A stretch of 64,000 nt of DNA, from contig NZ_CP104285.1 of assembly GCF_025244905.1 (NCBI RefSeq), forward strand, positions 1,302,001 through 1,366,000, in the 5' to 3' direction. A program made the translations under genes and the position numbers. Source of the DNA: Enterobacter mori (GTDB lineage: Bacteria > Pseudomonadota > Gammaproteobacteria > Enterobacterales > Enterobacteriaceae). Numbering within the stretch: position 1 is the stretch's first letter; every line of letters starts with the position of its first letter. Shown here piece after piece: positions 1 to 9,256 of the stretch. The notes under the pieces are model-generated. The model made no database searches and was not told where the DNA came from. It saw only the letters and a list, made by a program, of their open reading frames with translations.

Positions 1-1
1 T

Positions 2-1072
2 ATTTCTCTGGATGCCGCCATGGCGTCCGGTCATGTGAAAGAGCAGGATCTGGTTCAGCCGTTCGTGGAAGGGCTGGCGGATATCGTCGATATGGCGGCC
101 ATCCAGAAAGCCGGTCTGAAGCTGGGTGTAGATCCGCTGGGCGGCTCCGGTATTGAATACTGGAAACGCATTGCAGAGCATTACAAGCTGGATCTGACCA
201 TCGTAAACGATCATGTCGATCAGACCTTCCGCTTTATGCACCTCGATAAAGACGGCGCGATCCGCATGGACTGCTCCTCCGAGTGCGCGATGGCCGGCCT
301 GCTGGCGCTGCGCGATAAATTCGATCTGGCGTTTGCTAACGACCCGGATTATGACCGTCACGGTATCGTCACCCCTGCCGGGCTGATGAACCCGAACCAC
401 TACCTGGCTGTCGCCATTAACTACCTGTTCCAGCACCGTCCGCAGTGGGGCAAAGAGGTAGCTGTCGGTAAAACGCTGGTCTCCTCTGCGATGATCGACC
501 GCGTGGTCGATGCGCTGGGCCGCAAGCTGGTGGAAGTGCCGGTGGGCTTCAAATGGTTCGTTGACGGTCTGCACGACGGCAGCTTCGGCTTCGGCGGTGA
601 AGAGAGCGCGGGCGCGTCCTTCCTGCGCTTCGACGGCACGCCGTGGTCAACCGATAAAGACGGCATCATCATGTGTCTGCTGGCGGCGGAAATCACCGCA
701 GTCACCGGTAAGAACCCGCAGGAACATTACAACGAGCTGGCGGAGCGTTTTGGCGCGCCAAGCTATAACCGCATTCAGGCTGGTGCGACCTCTGCACAGA
801 AAGCCGCGCTGTCCAAACTCTCTCCGGAGATGGTCAGCGCAAGCACCCTGGCGGGCGATCCGATCACCGCGCGCCTGACGGCGGCGCCGGGTAACGGAGC
901 GTCTATCGGCGGCCTGAAAGTGATGACCGAGAACGGCTGGTTCGCCGCGCGTCCATCCGGTACGGAAGATGCGTACAAAATCTATTGCGAGAGCTTCCTC
1001 GGCGCTGAACATCGTCAGCAGATTGAGAAAGAAGCGGTAGAAATTGTCAGCGAAGTGCTGAAAAACGCGTAA
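2..1072 (+). CDS. pgm: Phosphoglucomutase, 3' part (5' end outside window)
   Basis: Interconverts glucose 1-phosphate and glucose 6-phosphate in the cytosol, linking galactose, glycogen and nucleotide-sugar metabolism to glycolysis. The reading frame is open from the window edge, so about 356 C-terminal residues are present; E. coli Pgm has 546 as I recall it. Visible family motifs are the metal-binding DPDYDR loop (about nt 341-358), the sugar-binding GGEESAG loop (about 593-613) and the phosphate-binding [10 protein letters not shown] segment (about 951-980). The catalytic phosphoserine loop lies upstream of the window. The gene converges on potE, with a REP pair in the gap. Confidence 0.96.
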   Translation: MSLDAAMASGHVKEQDLVQPFVEGLADIVDMAAIQKAGLKLGVDPLGGSGIEYWKRIAEHYKLDLTIVNDHVDQTFRFMHLDKDGAIRMDCSSECAMAGLLALRDKFDLAFANDPDYDRHGIVTPAGLMNPNHYLAVAINYLFQHRPQWGKEVAVGKTLVSSAMIDRVVDALGRKLVEVPVGFKWFVDGLHDGSFGFGGEESAGASFLRFDGTPWSTDKDGIIMCLLAAEITAVTGKNPQEHYNELAERFGAPSYNRIQAGATSAQKAALSKLSPEMVSASTLAGDPITARLTAAPGNGASIGGLKVMTENGWFAARPSGTEDAYKIYCESFLGAEHRQQIEKEAVEIVSEVLKNA

Positions 1073-1084
1073 GTGCGGTTTGTG

Positions 1085-1163
1085 TGCCGGGCGGCACTGC
1101 GTTTGCCCGGCCTACAACAACGATCGTAGGCCCGGTAAGCGCTAGCGCCACCGGGCTTTTTTT
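1085..1163. repeat. REP pair (BIME) acting as terminator between pgm and potE
   Basis: Two inverted REP-like units face each other: a copy ending CCCGGCCTAC (about 1085-1113) and one beginning GTAGGCCCGG (about 1126-1156). In the second, GCCCGGT (1130-1136) and ACCGGGC (1150-1156) form a stem followed by seven T. This can end pgm transcripts, and the T run reaches the potE stop codon. Confidence 0.85.
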
Positions 1164-2476
1164 CAACTGTGCTTATTCTTCAATTCAAACCGTGGTGACA
1201 CCAAACCGTACAGCGTCCAGCCCATAAAGGTCACCATCGCCCCGTAGAGCATCGCTTCCTGGCCGGATGAGTAGAGCGCATAGAAGCTGTAGATTGCCCC
1301 AATCAACGCCACGATATTGGCCGCTCGCGCCTTGCGCGGATCCACCTTCGCGACTTTCTGAATAATCACCAGCGCCGCCATCGAGAGAATATACGGGATG
1401 ATGTTGGTCACCACCGCCAGATTGACCAGCACGTTAAACTGGCTGTTCAACGACGGGCTGATGGTCATCAGCGACAAACCACTCTGGAAGATAACAATCG
1501 CCAGCATGCCCTGCACCGGCGCATCCGCTTTGGTCACGCGGGAGAAGATTTTTGGGAAGTAACCTTCATCAGCCGAGGATTTAAACACCTGTGCGATGGT
1601 GAACTGCCAGCCGAGCAGCGAGCCGCAGCAGGACATGACCATCAGCCCCATGATCACTTTCCCGACCTCAGGCGTGAACATCTGCGCGAAGGCCAGCCCG
1701 AACGGTGCCGTGGAGTTGGCCAGATCCATGTTTGGCACAATGCCCGCAATCACGTTCGTCGAAACGATATAGATCACCGCCGCACCCAGGGTGCCGCCGA
1801 GTACCGCAATCGGCACGTTCTTCTCCGGATTCTCTACCACTTCCGCGTTCGCGCAGGCGGATTCCAGGCCGAGGAAGGCCCACAGCGTCATGGCGATGGA
1901 TGACCCAACAGCGGTAAAGAAAGGTACGTTGTGCGGGTTCCAGGAATTCGCGTACAGCGTCGGGCTAAACCAGAACCAGCCGATGATGCACAGACCGACT
2001 ACCGGGATAATCACGCCCCAGACGGTGATACTGCTGAGCTGTCCGGTGATGCGCGCGCCGCCAAAGTTAGCGACGGTGCAGATCCACAGCACCCCGATGG
2101 TCGCCAGCCCTATTTGTACCGGGCTGAGCATCGCGCCAAACAGTTCCGTACCGTAACCCACCGCGGAGATGGCAATCGCCACGTTGGCGATCAGCAGCGA
2201 GACCCCGTAGGTATAGTTCGCCATAAAGTTTCCGGATTTACCGAATGCGTATTCGGCATAGCCGCCCATGCCGCCCGACTTGCGGCTGAACATCCCGCAC
2301 TTGGCAAACGCCCACGCCAGCGCCATCGATCCGACTGCAGTTACCAGCCAGGAGATAATCGAAATGGTACCCACTTCTGCGAGCTTGGTGGGCAGCATGA
2401 TAATCCCGGATCCCATCATGTTGACCATGGTGAGGATGGTGAGTTGTACCACGCCCATCTTATTGGACTTGCTCAT
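1163..2476 (-). CDS. potE: Putrescine-ornithine antiporter
   Basis: Inner-membrane APC-family exchanger that imports ornithine and exports the putrescine made by SpeF, consuming cytosolic protons during acid stress. The 437-residue protein is uniformly hydrophobic with about 12 membrane segments. Its N-terminus (MSKSNKMGVVQLTI) is followed by the glycine-rich MVNMMGSGIIMLP helix typical of the family. The length is close to the 439 residues of E. coli PotE as I recall it. The ATG overlaps the speF stop by four bases (ATGA), and a GGAG ribosome-binding site lies in the speF tail, so the two genes should be translationally coupled. Confidence 0.96.
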   Translation of the reverse strand: MSKSNKMGVVQLTILTMVNMMGSGIIMLPTKLAEVGTISIISWLVTAVGSMALAWAFAKCGMFSRKSGGMGGYAEYAFGKSGNFMANYTYGVSLLIANVAIAISAVGYGTELFGAMLSPVQIGLATIGVLWICTVANFGGARITGQLSSITVWGVIIPVVGLCIIGWFWFSPTLYANSWNPHNVPFFTAVGSSIAMTLWAFLGLESACANAEVVENPEKNVPIAVLGGTLGAAVIYIVSTNVIAGIVPNMDLANSTAPFGLAFAQMFTPEVGKVIMGLMVMSCCGSLLGWQFTIAQVFKSSADEGYFPKIFSRVTKADAPVQGMLAIVIFQSGLSLMTISPSLNSQFNVLVNLAVVTNIIPYILSMAALVIIQKVAKVDPRKARAANIVALIGAIYSFYALYSSGQEAMLYGAMVTFMGWTLYGLVSPRFELKNKHS

Positions 2477-4671
2477 AATTTTTCTCCTTTCAGCAGAGAT
2501 GGCTGAGCGGCAGGTTGTTTAATGACGTAGCAGCGAACCTGTTTTCGACCGTCGCACTCCTCGACGTACACGCCCTGCAGCTCCGGCGCGAAGCCCGGCA
2601 GAAGATTGATGCCTTCTTCCAGCGCGGCAAAGTAGCGCAGCACGGAACCGCCCCAGACTTCACCCGGCACAACGCACAGCACCCCCGGTGGATAAGGAAG
2701 CGCCCCTTCAGCGGCGATACGGCCTTCTGCGTCACGCAGTGAAACCAGCTCGACCTCACCGCGCAGATAGGCATAGTTCGCCTCTTGCGGGTTCATCATG
2801 ACGCGCGGGAAGTGAGACTTGCGGAACATCTCTTTTTGCAGCTGTTTCACATTGTGGCGAGCATACAGGTCGTGCATTTCCTGGCAGATTTGGCGCAGGG
2901 TGTAATCTGCGTAACGTTCCGGATGTTGTTTGTAGAGAGAAGGCAGAACCTCCTTCAGCGGAACATCGCTCTCGAGCAGTTTTTCGAAGCGTACCAGCTG
3001 CGCCACCAGCTGTTGCAGTTTGCCCATATCTTCCGCAGGCGTGAGCAGGAACAGAATCGAGTTGAGATCGCATTTTTCCGGCACGATGCCGTTTTCACGC
3101 AGGAAGTTGGCGAGGATAGTGGCGGGCACGCCGAAGTCGTCATACTCCCCGGTGCGGGCGTTGATGCCCGGCGTGGTCAGCAGCAGCTTGCACGGGTCGA
3201 TAAAATACTGGTGCTCAGCGTAGCCTTCAAAGGCGTGCCAGCGTTCACCCGGCACGAAGTGGAAGAAGCGCAGATCGGTTGCAATTTCTGCCGTGTCCCA
3301 GCTTTCCCACGGACGGCCATCCACCGTTACCGGCACGAAGGGGCGCAGATACTGGCAGTTCTCCAGAATCAGCTTGCGCGCTTCGATACCGTTCACCACG
3401 CAGTCCATCCACATGTTGCGGCCACTCTGGCCCTCATGCATACGGGCGTTGATGTCCAGCGCAGCGAACAGCGGATAAAACGGGCTGGTGGAGGCGTGCA
3501 TCATAAAGGCATTATTCAGCCGCTTATGCGGGACATAGCGCTGTTGCCCTTTGATATGGCTGTCTTTCTTATGGATTTGCGAGGTCTGCGAGAAGCCGGC
3601 CTGCTGTTTATGTACGGACTGGGTGACCAGGATCCCCGGATCGTTTTCGTTCAGCTCCAGCAGCAGCGGAGAGCAGTCGGCCATCATCGGAATAAACTGC
3701 TCGTAACCCACCCAGGCGGAATCAAACAGGATATAATCACACAGATGCCCAATCTTATCCACCACCTGACGGGCGTTATAGATGGTGCCATCGTAGGTAC
3801 CCAGCTGGATCACCGCCAGACGGAACGGACGCACATCGCGCGCGCGGCCCGGTTCCACCTCTGCCACCAGCTCGCGCAGGTAGCTCTCTTCAAAGCAGTG
3901 GGCGTCAATGCCGCCAATAAAGCCGTACGGGTTGCGCGCGGTTTCCAGATAAACCGGCGTTGCGCCAGCCTGGAGGAGGGCACCGTGATGGTTAGATTTG
4001 TGGTTGTTGCGGTCGAACAGCACCAGGTCGCCCGGGGTGAGCAGGGCGTTTAGCACCACTTTGTTTGACGATGATGTCCCGTTCAGCACGAAGTAGGTCT
4101 TATCGGCGTTAAAGACTTTTGCCGCATGCTGCTGGGCGATGCACGGCGCGCCTTCATGAATGAGCAGATCGCCCATTGCGACGTCAGCGTTACACAGATC
4201 GGAGCGGAAAAGCGTCTCACCAAAGAAATCGACGAACTGATTACCGGCTGGATGGCGGCGGAAGAACTGTCCTCCCTGATGCCCGGGGCAGTCGAACGCG
4301 CTGTTGCCCTGTTTGACGTAATCGACCAGGGCGCGGAAGAAGGGGGGACGAAGCTGTGTTTCGTACTTCAGTGCAGCCGCTTCCAGCTGGCGTCCGTAGA
4401 AATCACTGCTGGTGTCTGAGCACTCGAAAACGCCGTGAATACGAGACAGAAACTCTGCCGGAACAATTTCTTCTTTATGGGTGGCAATAAATACCGGGAT
4501 GCCAAATCCCGTCGCGTCTATTTCTTCTATTGCACCAGTGAAAATATCGCTGACGGCCAGTACCACGGCGGCAACGTCAATATAATCACAGGCGCTGGTA
4601 TCCACTATTTCGCGGTGGGTCGTAAAGCAATCCGGGCAGGAACGGCTGACGGCAATTTTTAAACTTTTCAT
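2473..4671 (-). CDS. speF: Inducible (degradative) ornithine decarboxylase
   Basis: Pyridoxal-phosphate enzyme that converts ornithine to putrescine and CO2 in acid-resistance polyamine synthesis. The 732 residues have the family architecture: an N-terminal wing domain, a large fold-type I PLP domain, and a C-terminal domain. Lys355 in the SVHKQQAGFSQ segment is the expected Schiff-base lysine. Its 732-residue length equals my recollection of E. coli SpeF. It lies downstream of the leader gene speFL, with a 254-base gap expected to hold the Rho-dependent attenuation region, and upstream of potE. The ATG at 4671 follows a modest GAGTG ribosome-binding site. Confidence 0.97.
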   Translation of the reverse strand: MKSLKIAVSRSCPDCFTTHREIVDTSACDYIDVAAVVLAVSDIFTGAIEEIDATGFGIPVFIATHKEEIVPAEFLSRIHGVFECSDTSSDFYGRQLEAAALKYETQLRPPFFRALVDYVKQGNSAFDCPGHQGGQFFRRHPAGNQFVDFFGETLFRSDLCNADVAMGDLLIHEGAPCIAQQHAAKVFNADKTYFVLNGTSSSNKVVLNALLTPGDLVLFDRNNHKSNHHGALLQAGATPVYLETARNPYGFIGGIDAHCFEESYLRELVAEVEPGRARDVRPFRLAVIQLGTYDGTIYNARQVVDKIGHLCDYILFDSAWVGYEQFIPMMADCSPLLLELNENDPGILVTQSVHKQQAGFSQTSQIHKKDSHIKGQQRYVPHKRLNNAFMMHASTSPFYPLFAALDINARMHEGQSGRNMWMDCVVNGIEARKLILENCQYLRPFVPVTVDGRPWESWDTAEIATDLRFFHFVPGERWHAFEGYAEHQYFIDPCKLLLTTPGINARTGEYDDFGVPATILANFLRENGIVPEKCDLNSILFLLTPAEDMGKLQQLVAQLVRFEKLLESDVPLKEVLPSLYKQHPERYADYTLRQICQEMHDLYARHNVKQLQKEMFRKSHFPRVMMNPQEANYAYLRGEVELVSLRDAEGRIAAEGALPYPPGVLCVVPGEVWGGSVLRYFAALEEGINLLPGFAPELQGVYVEECDGRKQVRCYVIKQPAAQPSLLKGEKL

Positions 4672-4704
4672 CGTTCACTCGTTATTTTAGGTAATAGTAG
4701 TCCC

Positions 4705-4730
4705 TCGATTTCTTACAAGGCAGAAATCGA
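4705..4730 (-). promoter_or_regulatory. Hairpin in speF leader just upstream of speF
   Basis: A perfect 9-bp inverted repeat (TCGATTTCT, 8-nt loop, AGAAATCGA) lies about 33 bases before the speF start. It has no T tract, so it is not an intrinsic terminator. Possible roles are modulating speF translation or mRNA stability; this is inference. Confidence 0.5.
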
Positions 4731-4925
4731 TATTTTCCGGAAAACAAAAGCAAAGCGTGGTCGCTGATAAAAATCAGTTAATTGTTTTTGTTAAATGCAA
4801 TCCAGTCCGCCCGGTTGCGGAGATTTCTGGATCCAGAGACATGAGCGCACGTGTTCACAGGCAAGCGCCTGTAAAACAGGATGTTTCAGGATGACCTGTA
4901 AGCAGATGCGCCAGAAGTCGAAGGA

Positions 4926-5030
4926 CTACCGGGCGTTAAAGAGATGAAAGTCGAAGCAGTTGCGGTGGGCAAACATCATGATATGCGTTGTTCGCCTTAT
5001 ATGGGGCATTAAACGATTATTGTTTTCCAT
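4926..5030 (-). CDS. speFL: SpeFL ornithine-sensing leader (arrest) peptide, 34 aa
   Basis: Small ORF found by translating the minus strand: ATG at 5030, TAG at 4926, with an AAAGGA ribosome-binding site 9-10 bases upstream. The product keeps the blocks MENN, MPHIRRTTHIM, FAHRN, FDFH and FNAR that define the leader called speFL or orf34 in E. coli and Salmonella. In that system the nascent peptide captures ornithine in the ribosome exit tunnel and stalls, and stalling prevents Rho termination so that speF-potE is transcribed. Against the E. coli sequence as I recall it, residues 5, 7, 19, 25 and 30 differ. Codons 11-13 (ATA AGG CGA) are rare codons, a feature discussed for this leader. Confidence 0.9.
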   Translation of the reverse strand: MENNNRLMPHIRRTTHIMMFAHRNCFDFHLFNAR

Positions 5031-5306
5031 GTTCATTTTCCTTTCAGTAATTGAAAGCATGGTCATTTTATCCAGGAAAGGACGATTAACTGTGAAGGAG
5101 ATCACCGTTAACCGATCATTTCACAAATAATTAGTCGTTTTTGATGAATAACGCAGATCAAAATGCTGTTTTGTTGATTGTGTGTTAATTTTGTGTTTGT
5201 TTGATGTTTTATCAGGCGAAAATAATCCGTAAAATAACGTTTGGATTATTTTTAGGTCTATTTTGGGAAGGTGGTTTTTTTATTTGGAATAAATTTGAAT
5301 AGTTAT
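5031..5306. other. AT-rich gap between kdpE and speFL
   Basis: These 276 bases are markedly AT-rich and contain no ORF I can support. They should hold the minus-strand promoter for speFL-speF-potE and the 3' end of the kdp transcript, but I could not assign a confident -35/-10 pair or an intrinsic terminator. Confidence 0.5.
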
Positions 5307-5984
5307 TCAAATCATAAACCGATAACCGATACCGGTTTCAGTTAATAAATGGCGAGGACGCGCGGGGTCAACTTCAAGTTTTTGTCGAAGGTGCCCCATA
5401 TAAATGCGTAAATAGTGACTATGCTCGACGGCATTGGGTCCCCAGACCTGGCTTAACAGCTGGCGCTGAGTCAGCACCTTGCCATGATTGTTGAGTAAAA
5501 CGGCAAGCAGGCGGAACTCGATAGGCGTGAGGTGGATCTCTTCTTCTGCCCGGGTGATGCGTCGAGCGGCAAGATCGACCTGAACGTCACCGAAGGTATA
5601 TACCGGGTCGGAAGGTGTCGTGGCACTATGACGACGCAATGCGACGCGAAGCCGGGCCTGCAACTCACCAATGCCAAAGGGCTTGATAAGATAGTCGTCT
5701 GCGCCAGCATCCAGCGCGGCGATTTTATCCGCTTCCTCCGTTCGTGCAGAAAGTACCAGAATGGGCATTTGGCTCCACTGACGAACCTCTCGGATAAAAT
5801 CGATACCATCCCCATCAGGTAGCCCCAAATCGAGGATGACCAGGTCCGGCTTGCGCGTAGCGGCCTCAATTAACCCCCGTTGAAGTGTACCTGCTTCATG
5901 AATGCGCAGGCCGTCGGCTTCCAGCGCGGTGCGCAGAAATCGGCTTATGGCGAGCTCATCTTCAACAATCAGGACGTTAATCAC
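5307..5984 (-). CDS. kdpE: Response regulator of kdp operon
   Basis: OmpR/PhoB-family response regulator that activates kdpFABC when phosphorylated by KdpD under potassium limitation or salt stress. The 225 residues comprise a receiver domain (1-120) with acidic residues D9 and E10, phospho-acceptor D52 in LVILDLGLPD and the conserved lysine in LIKPFG, then a winged-helix DNA-binding domain (about 125-225). It overlaps the end of kdpD by four bases (ATGA), which suggests coupling, and it is the last gene of the kdp cluster. Confidence 0.97.
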   Translation of the reverse strand: MINVLIVEDELAISRFLRTALEADGLRIHEAGTLQRGLIEAATRKPDLVILDLGLPDGDGIDFIREVRQWSQMPILVLSARTEEADKIAALDAGADDYLIKPFGIGELQARLRVALRRHSATTPSDPVYTFGDVQVDLAARRITRAEEEIHLTPIEFRLLAVLLNNHGKVLTQRQLLSQVWGPNAVEHSHYLRIYMGHLRQKLEVDPARPRHLLTETGIGYRFMI

Positions 5985-8668
5985 AAATCCTCTGGTAATT
6001 CATCAAGTTCTGGTGGGGTATCAAGTGGAAGTGTAACACAAAAATGTGCGCCGCCTTCCGGACGGTGCTCTGCCGAAATGGTGCCGCCATGCACCTCAAT
6101 AATCGCTTCGCAAATAGCGAGACCCAGCCCAACACCGGGTATCGCCGATTCCTTATTACCGCGCGAAAATTTTTCGAAAATGGCCTTTTCCTGCCCAACC
6201 GGAATTCCCGGCCCGGTGTCCCAGACTTCCAGCTGCAGCGTTTGTGCGTTCACCGTGGCATTAATGCCAATCTGTGCTTTCGCCCCCGCATATTTAGCGG
6301 CATTTTCGAGCAGGTTAATCAGCACACGTTCGAACAGGGGGCCATCAACGTGAATTAGCGTCAGCGGTTCAGGCATGTTCAATGCGATATGGCGACCGCC
6401 CAGGCCTGGCTCCAGCATTTTCAGCGAGCTCCCGACGACCTCTTCCAGCGTGAGCCACTCTTTTTTGAGGTTAAACCCGCCAGACTGAATGCGCGCCATA
6501 TCCAGCAGGTTATTCACCAGCCGCGTGGTATTCAGCACATGCTGGCGGATTTCGCTGGCCTGTATCGCATGTTTTGATCCTTCAGCAGCCAGGTCCAGCG
6601 TCAGGATCTCAGACTGACCAAACAGCACGGTGAGGGGGGTGCGCAGATCGTGAGAGAGCGCCGCCAGTAATGAATTACGGATGCTTTCGCGCTCGCTTGC
6701 CAGCCGCGCCTGCTCTTCGCTGGCGGTGAGTGCCAGTCGTTCGAGCGCGCTGGCAACCAGCAGGGTGAAGGTTTCCAGCAAGCGTTGCTGTTCAGGGATC
6801 ATCAGCTGGCGCAGATTGGTTGGCTCAACAATAACCAGCCCCTGATTTTTATCCGCACTGCGTAGCGGCAGGATCTGATAAGGCACGCCTGGCAGGGTAT
6901 CGGTTCCTGCGCCTGCGGGCAGTCCTTTATCAAAACTCCAGCGCGCGATGGCTTCATCCCAGGGCGTCATGCCGGAGGCGGAGGTGAGCGGACGAAGGTT
7001 GCCATGCTCGTCCGGGAGCAAGATAAGGTTACTGGCGTTAAACGTAGAGCGAATGAATTGCTCGCTGGTCTGGACAATATCCAGCGGCGTGCGGCCTACC
7101 GCCAGCGATTTCGACATTTCGTACAGATGACGCGTGCGCTGCTCCCGGTAGCGGGCAATACGCGCCTGATAGCGAACACCCGCCGTCAGGTTACCGATCA
7201 CCAGCCCGACGGTGAGCATCACGCCAAAGGTGAGAATGTACTGCACGTCGGACACGGCAAGCGTTCCGCGCGGGGCAATGAAGAAAAGATCGAAGCTGAC
7301 AACGTTGATGACCGTCGCCAGCACAGACGGCCAGCGTCCGTAGAAGAGCGCCACCACCACCACGCCGAGCAGGTAGATCATCACCAGGTTGGCAGCATCG
7401 AAGGCGATCAGCCACTGGCTGGCAATCACCGTTATCAGGGCGCAGAGCACCACGGCAACCAGACAACCGCGGATCTGAATGCGCCATTTCTCATTAAACG
7501 TCCGGGCATCCGGTGCGCGGTTGGGCAGCGGGGTGGGTTTATCATCCAGCGCGACGATCACCAGGTCCAGGTCCGGCGCGCGGCGGGCCAGCTTATCGGC
7601 GAAGGATTCACGGCTAAACCAGCGGCGGTGCTGGCGACGACCAATGACAATTTTCCCCAGGTTATGCTCACGCGCGTAGCGCAGGATGGCTTTATCTTCC
7701 TGAGGGTCGGAAAGGGTGGCGGTTTCGGCACCCAGCTCCTGCGCCAGGCGCAGCGAACTCAGAATAGCGCGACGCTGGTTTTCCGGCAGCGTATGGAGCT
7801 GCGGCGTTTCGACATACACCGCATGCCAGACGCTGCCAAACTTTGCGGCGAGGCGCGCGGCAGTGCGGATCAGTTTCTCATTGCCGCTACCATGACCAAT
7901 GCACAGCAGAATGGCATCGCGGGTGTGCCAGACGCGTTCTTGCCCCTGCAGGTCGCGCCAGGCGCGCATCTGGTCATCAACGCGATCGGCTGTACGGCGC
8001 AGGGCGAGTTCGCGCAGGGCAATCAGGTTGCCTTTACGGAAGAAATGTTCGATGGCGCGCTCGGCCTGGCCTGCGATATACACTTTACCTTCGTGCAGGC
8101 GCTGGCGAAGGTCGTCCGGCGGCAGGTCGACCAGCACCACTTCATCTGCTGAATCAAAGAAGGGATCGGGCACTGTCTCTCGCACCTGAATGCCGGTGAC
8201 GCCGCTCACCACATCATTCAGGCTTTCCAGATGCTGAACGTTCACGGTAGTGAAAACATCAATGCCCGCTTCCAGCAGCTCCTCGACATCCTGCCAGCGC
8301 TTTGGGTGACGCGAGCCTGGTGCATTGCTGTGTGCCAGTTCGTCCATCAGGATAAGTGCAGGACGGCGGGCGAGGGCGGCATCGAGATCGAACTCCGTGA
8401 CCAGCCGTCCACGATGGCTAATACGGCGTGGCGGCTGCGTGGCAAGTCCTTTCAACAGCGCCGCTGTCTCTTTACGACCATGGGTTTCCACCACGCCGAT
8501 GAGAATATCGAGCCCCTGCGCCCGAAGCCGCTGGGCTTCCGTCAGCATGGCGAAGGTTTTCCCGACGCCTGCGCAGGCGCCAAAGAAAATTTTCAGTTTG
8601 CCGCGATGGGCTTCAGCCGTCTGTTCAAGCAGCCTGTCCGGATCCGGGCGCATGGGCTCGTCGGTCAT
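5981..8668 (-). CDS. kdpD: Sensor histidine kinase KdpD
   Basis: Membrane sensor kinase/phosphatase for KdpE, responding to low potassium and ionic strength. Its 895 residues show, in order: the N-terminal KdpD domain with Walker A GACAGVGKT (30-38), a universal-stress-like domain (about 250-375), a four-helix membrane block (about 400-500), a GAF-like region, the HisKA domain with phospho-accepting His673 in LSHDLRTPL, and a HATPase domain with its G-box near DTGPGIP. Its start sits directly after the kdpC stop, and its end overlaps kdpE by four bases. Confidence 0.97.
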   Translation of the reverse strand: MTDEPMRPDPDRLLEQTAEAHRGKLKIFFGACAGVGKTFAMLTEAQRLRAQGLDILIGVVETHGRKETAALLKGLATQPPRRISHRGRLVTEFDLDAALARRPALILMDELAHSNAPGSRHPKRWQDVEELLEAGIDVFTTVNVQHLESLNDVVSGVTGIQVRETVPDPFFDSADEVVLVDLPPDDLRQRLHEGKVYIAGQAERAIEHFFRKGNLIALRELALRRTADRVDDQMRAWRDLQGQERVWHTRDAILLCIGHGSGNEKLIRTAARLAAKFGSVWHAVYVETPQLHTLPENQRRAILSSLRLAQELGAETATLSDPQEDKAILRYAREHNLGKIVIGRRQHRRWFSRESFADKLARRAPDLDLVIVALDDKPTPLPNRAPDARTFNEKWRIQIRGCLVAVVLCALITVIASQWLIAFDAANLVMIYLLGVVVVALFYGRWPSVLATVINVVSFDLFFIAPRGTLAVSDVQYILTFGVMLTVGLVIGNLTAGVRYQARIARYREQRTRHLYEMSKSLAVGRTPLDIVQTSEQFIRSTFNASNLILLPDEHGNLRPLTSASGMTPWDEAIARWSFDKGLPAGAGTDTLPGVPYQILPLRSADKNQGLVIVEPTNLRQLMIPEQQRLLETFTLLVASALERLALTASEEQARLASERESIRNSLLAALSHDLRTPLTVLFGQSEILTLDLAAEGSKHAIQASEIRQHVLNTTRLVNNLLDMARIQSGGFNLKKEWLTLEEVVGSSLKMLEPGLGGRHIALNMPEPLTLIHVDGPLFERVLINLLENAAKYAGAKAQIGINATVNAQTLQLEVWDTGPGIPVGQEKAIFEKFSRGNKESAIPGVGLGLAICEAIIEVHGGTISAEHRPEGGAHFCVTLPLDTPPELDELPEDL

Positions 8669-9253
8669 TTAGTTTTTCCTTAGCGCGTCCAGCGCCAGAT
8701 TCAGCTCAACAATATTTACTACTGGCATGCCGATGAAGCTGACCAGCGGCTTTTGCGTATGCTCAGCGACCAGCTGGCTCACCTGCTTAATGGTCAACTG
8801 ACGGGCCGCAGCGACGCGCGGAATTTGCCATGCCACCGCCTGTGGCGTCAGGCTGTAGTCCAGCCCGCTGGCCGAGGTGGTCACCAGTTCTACGGGAACG
8901 TCACGGCTAGCCTGCGGGTTGGCGGCGCGCAGGGCGGCAACGCGTTCGGCAACGGCTTTATCCAGCTCAGGATTGCTGCCAGCCAGGTTACTGCCGCCTG
9001 ATGCCATCGGATTATACGGGCTTTCAGCGGTGGCGGAAGGGCGCCCCTGGAAGTAACGGGCATCCGTAAAGTTCTGACCAATCAGCCGTGAACCGCGGGA
9101 TTCTCCGTCTTGGATAATCTGCGAGCCGTTAGCCTGATCGGCAAACCACCACTGACCCAGCGCGGTGGTCACCAGCGGGTACAGCCCGCCGGTAATAAGA
9201 GACAGCAGAATAAATAACAGTATAGCGGGACGTAACATCGTCATTTGATTCAC
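8669..9253 (-). CDS. kdpC: Potassium-transporting ATPase subunit KdpC
   Basis: Small accessory subunit of the KdpFABC high-affinity potassium pump. It has one N-terminal membrane helix (about residues 8-28) and a periplasmic domain, 194 residues in all (E. coli about 190). Conserved segments include [20 protein letters not shown] and [14 protein letters not shown]. It follows kdpB by three bases and abuts kdpD with no gap, consistent with one kdpFABCDE transcript. Confidence 0.96.
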   Translation of the reverse strand: MNQMTMLRPAILLFILLSLITGGLYPLVTTALGQWWFADQANGSQIIQDGESRGSRLIGQNFTDARYFQGRPSATAESPYNPMASGGSNLAGSNPELDKAVAERVAALRAANPQASRDVPVELVTTSASGLDYSLTPQAVAWQIPRVAAARQLTIKQVSQLVAEHTQKPLVSFIGMPVVNIVELNLALDALRKN

Positions 9254-9256
9254 CTT

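Noticed and set aside
2785..4053. Long plus-strand frame (about 422 codons) antisense to speF
   Set aside because: It lies wholly within speF, with shadow composition and no recognisable domain or ribosome-binding site.
4672..5306. Mobile element or horizontally acquired AT-rich insert
   Set aside because: The low GC is explained by regulatory sequence of the speF and kdp operons; no transposase, terminal repeat or tRNA boundary is present.
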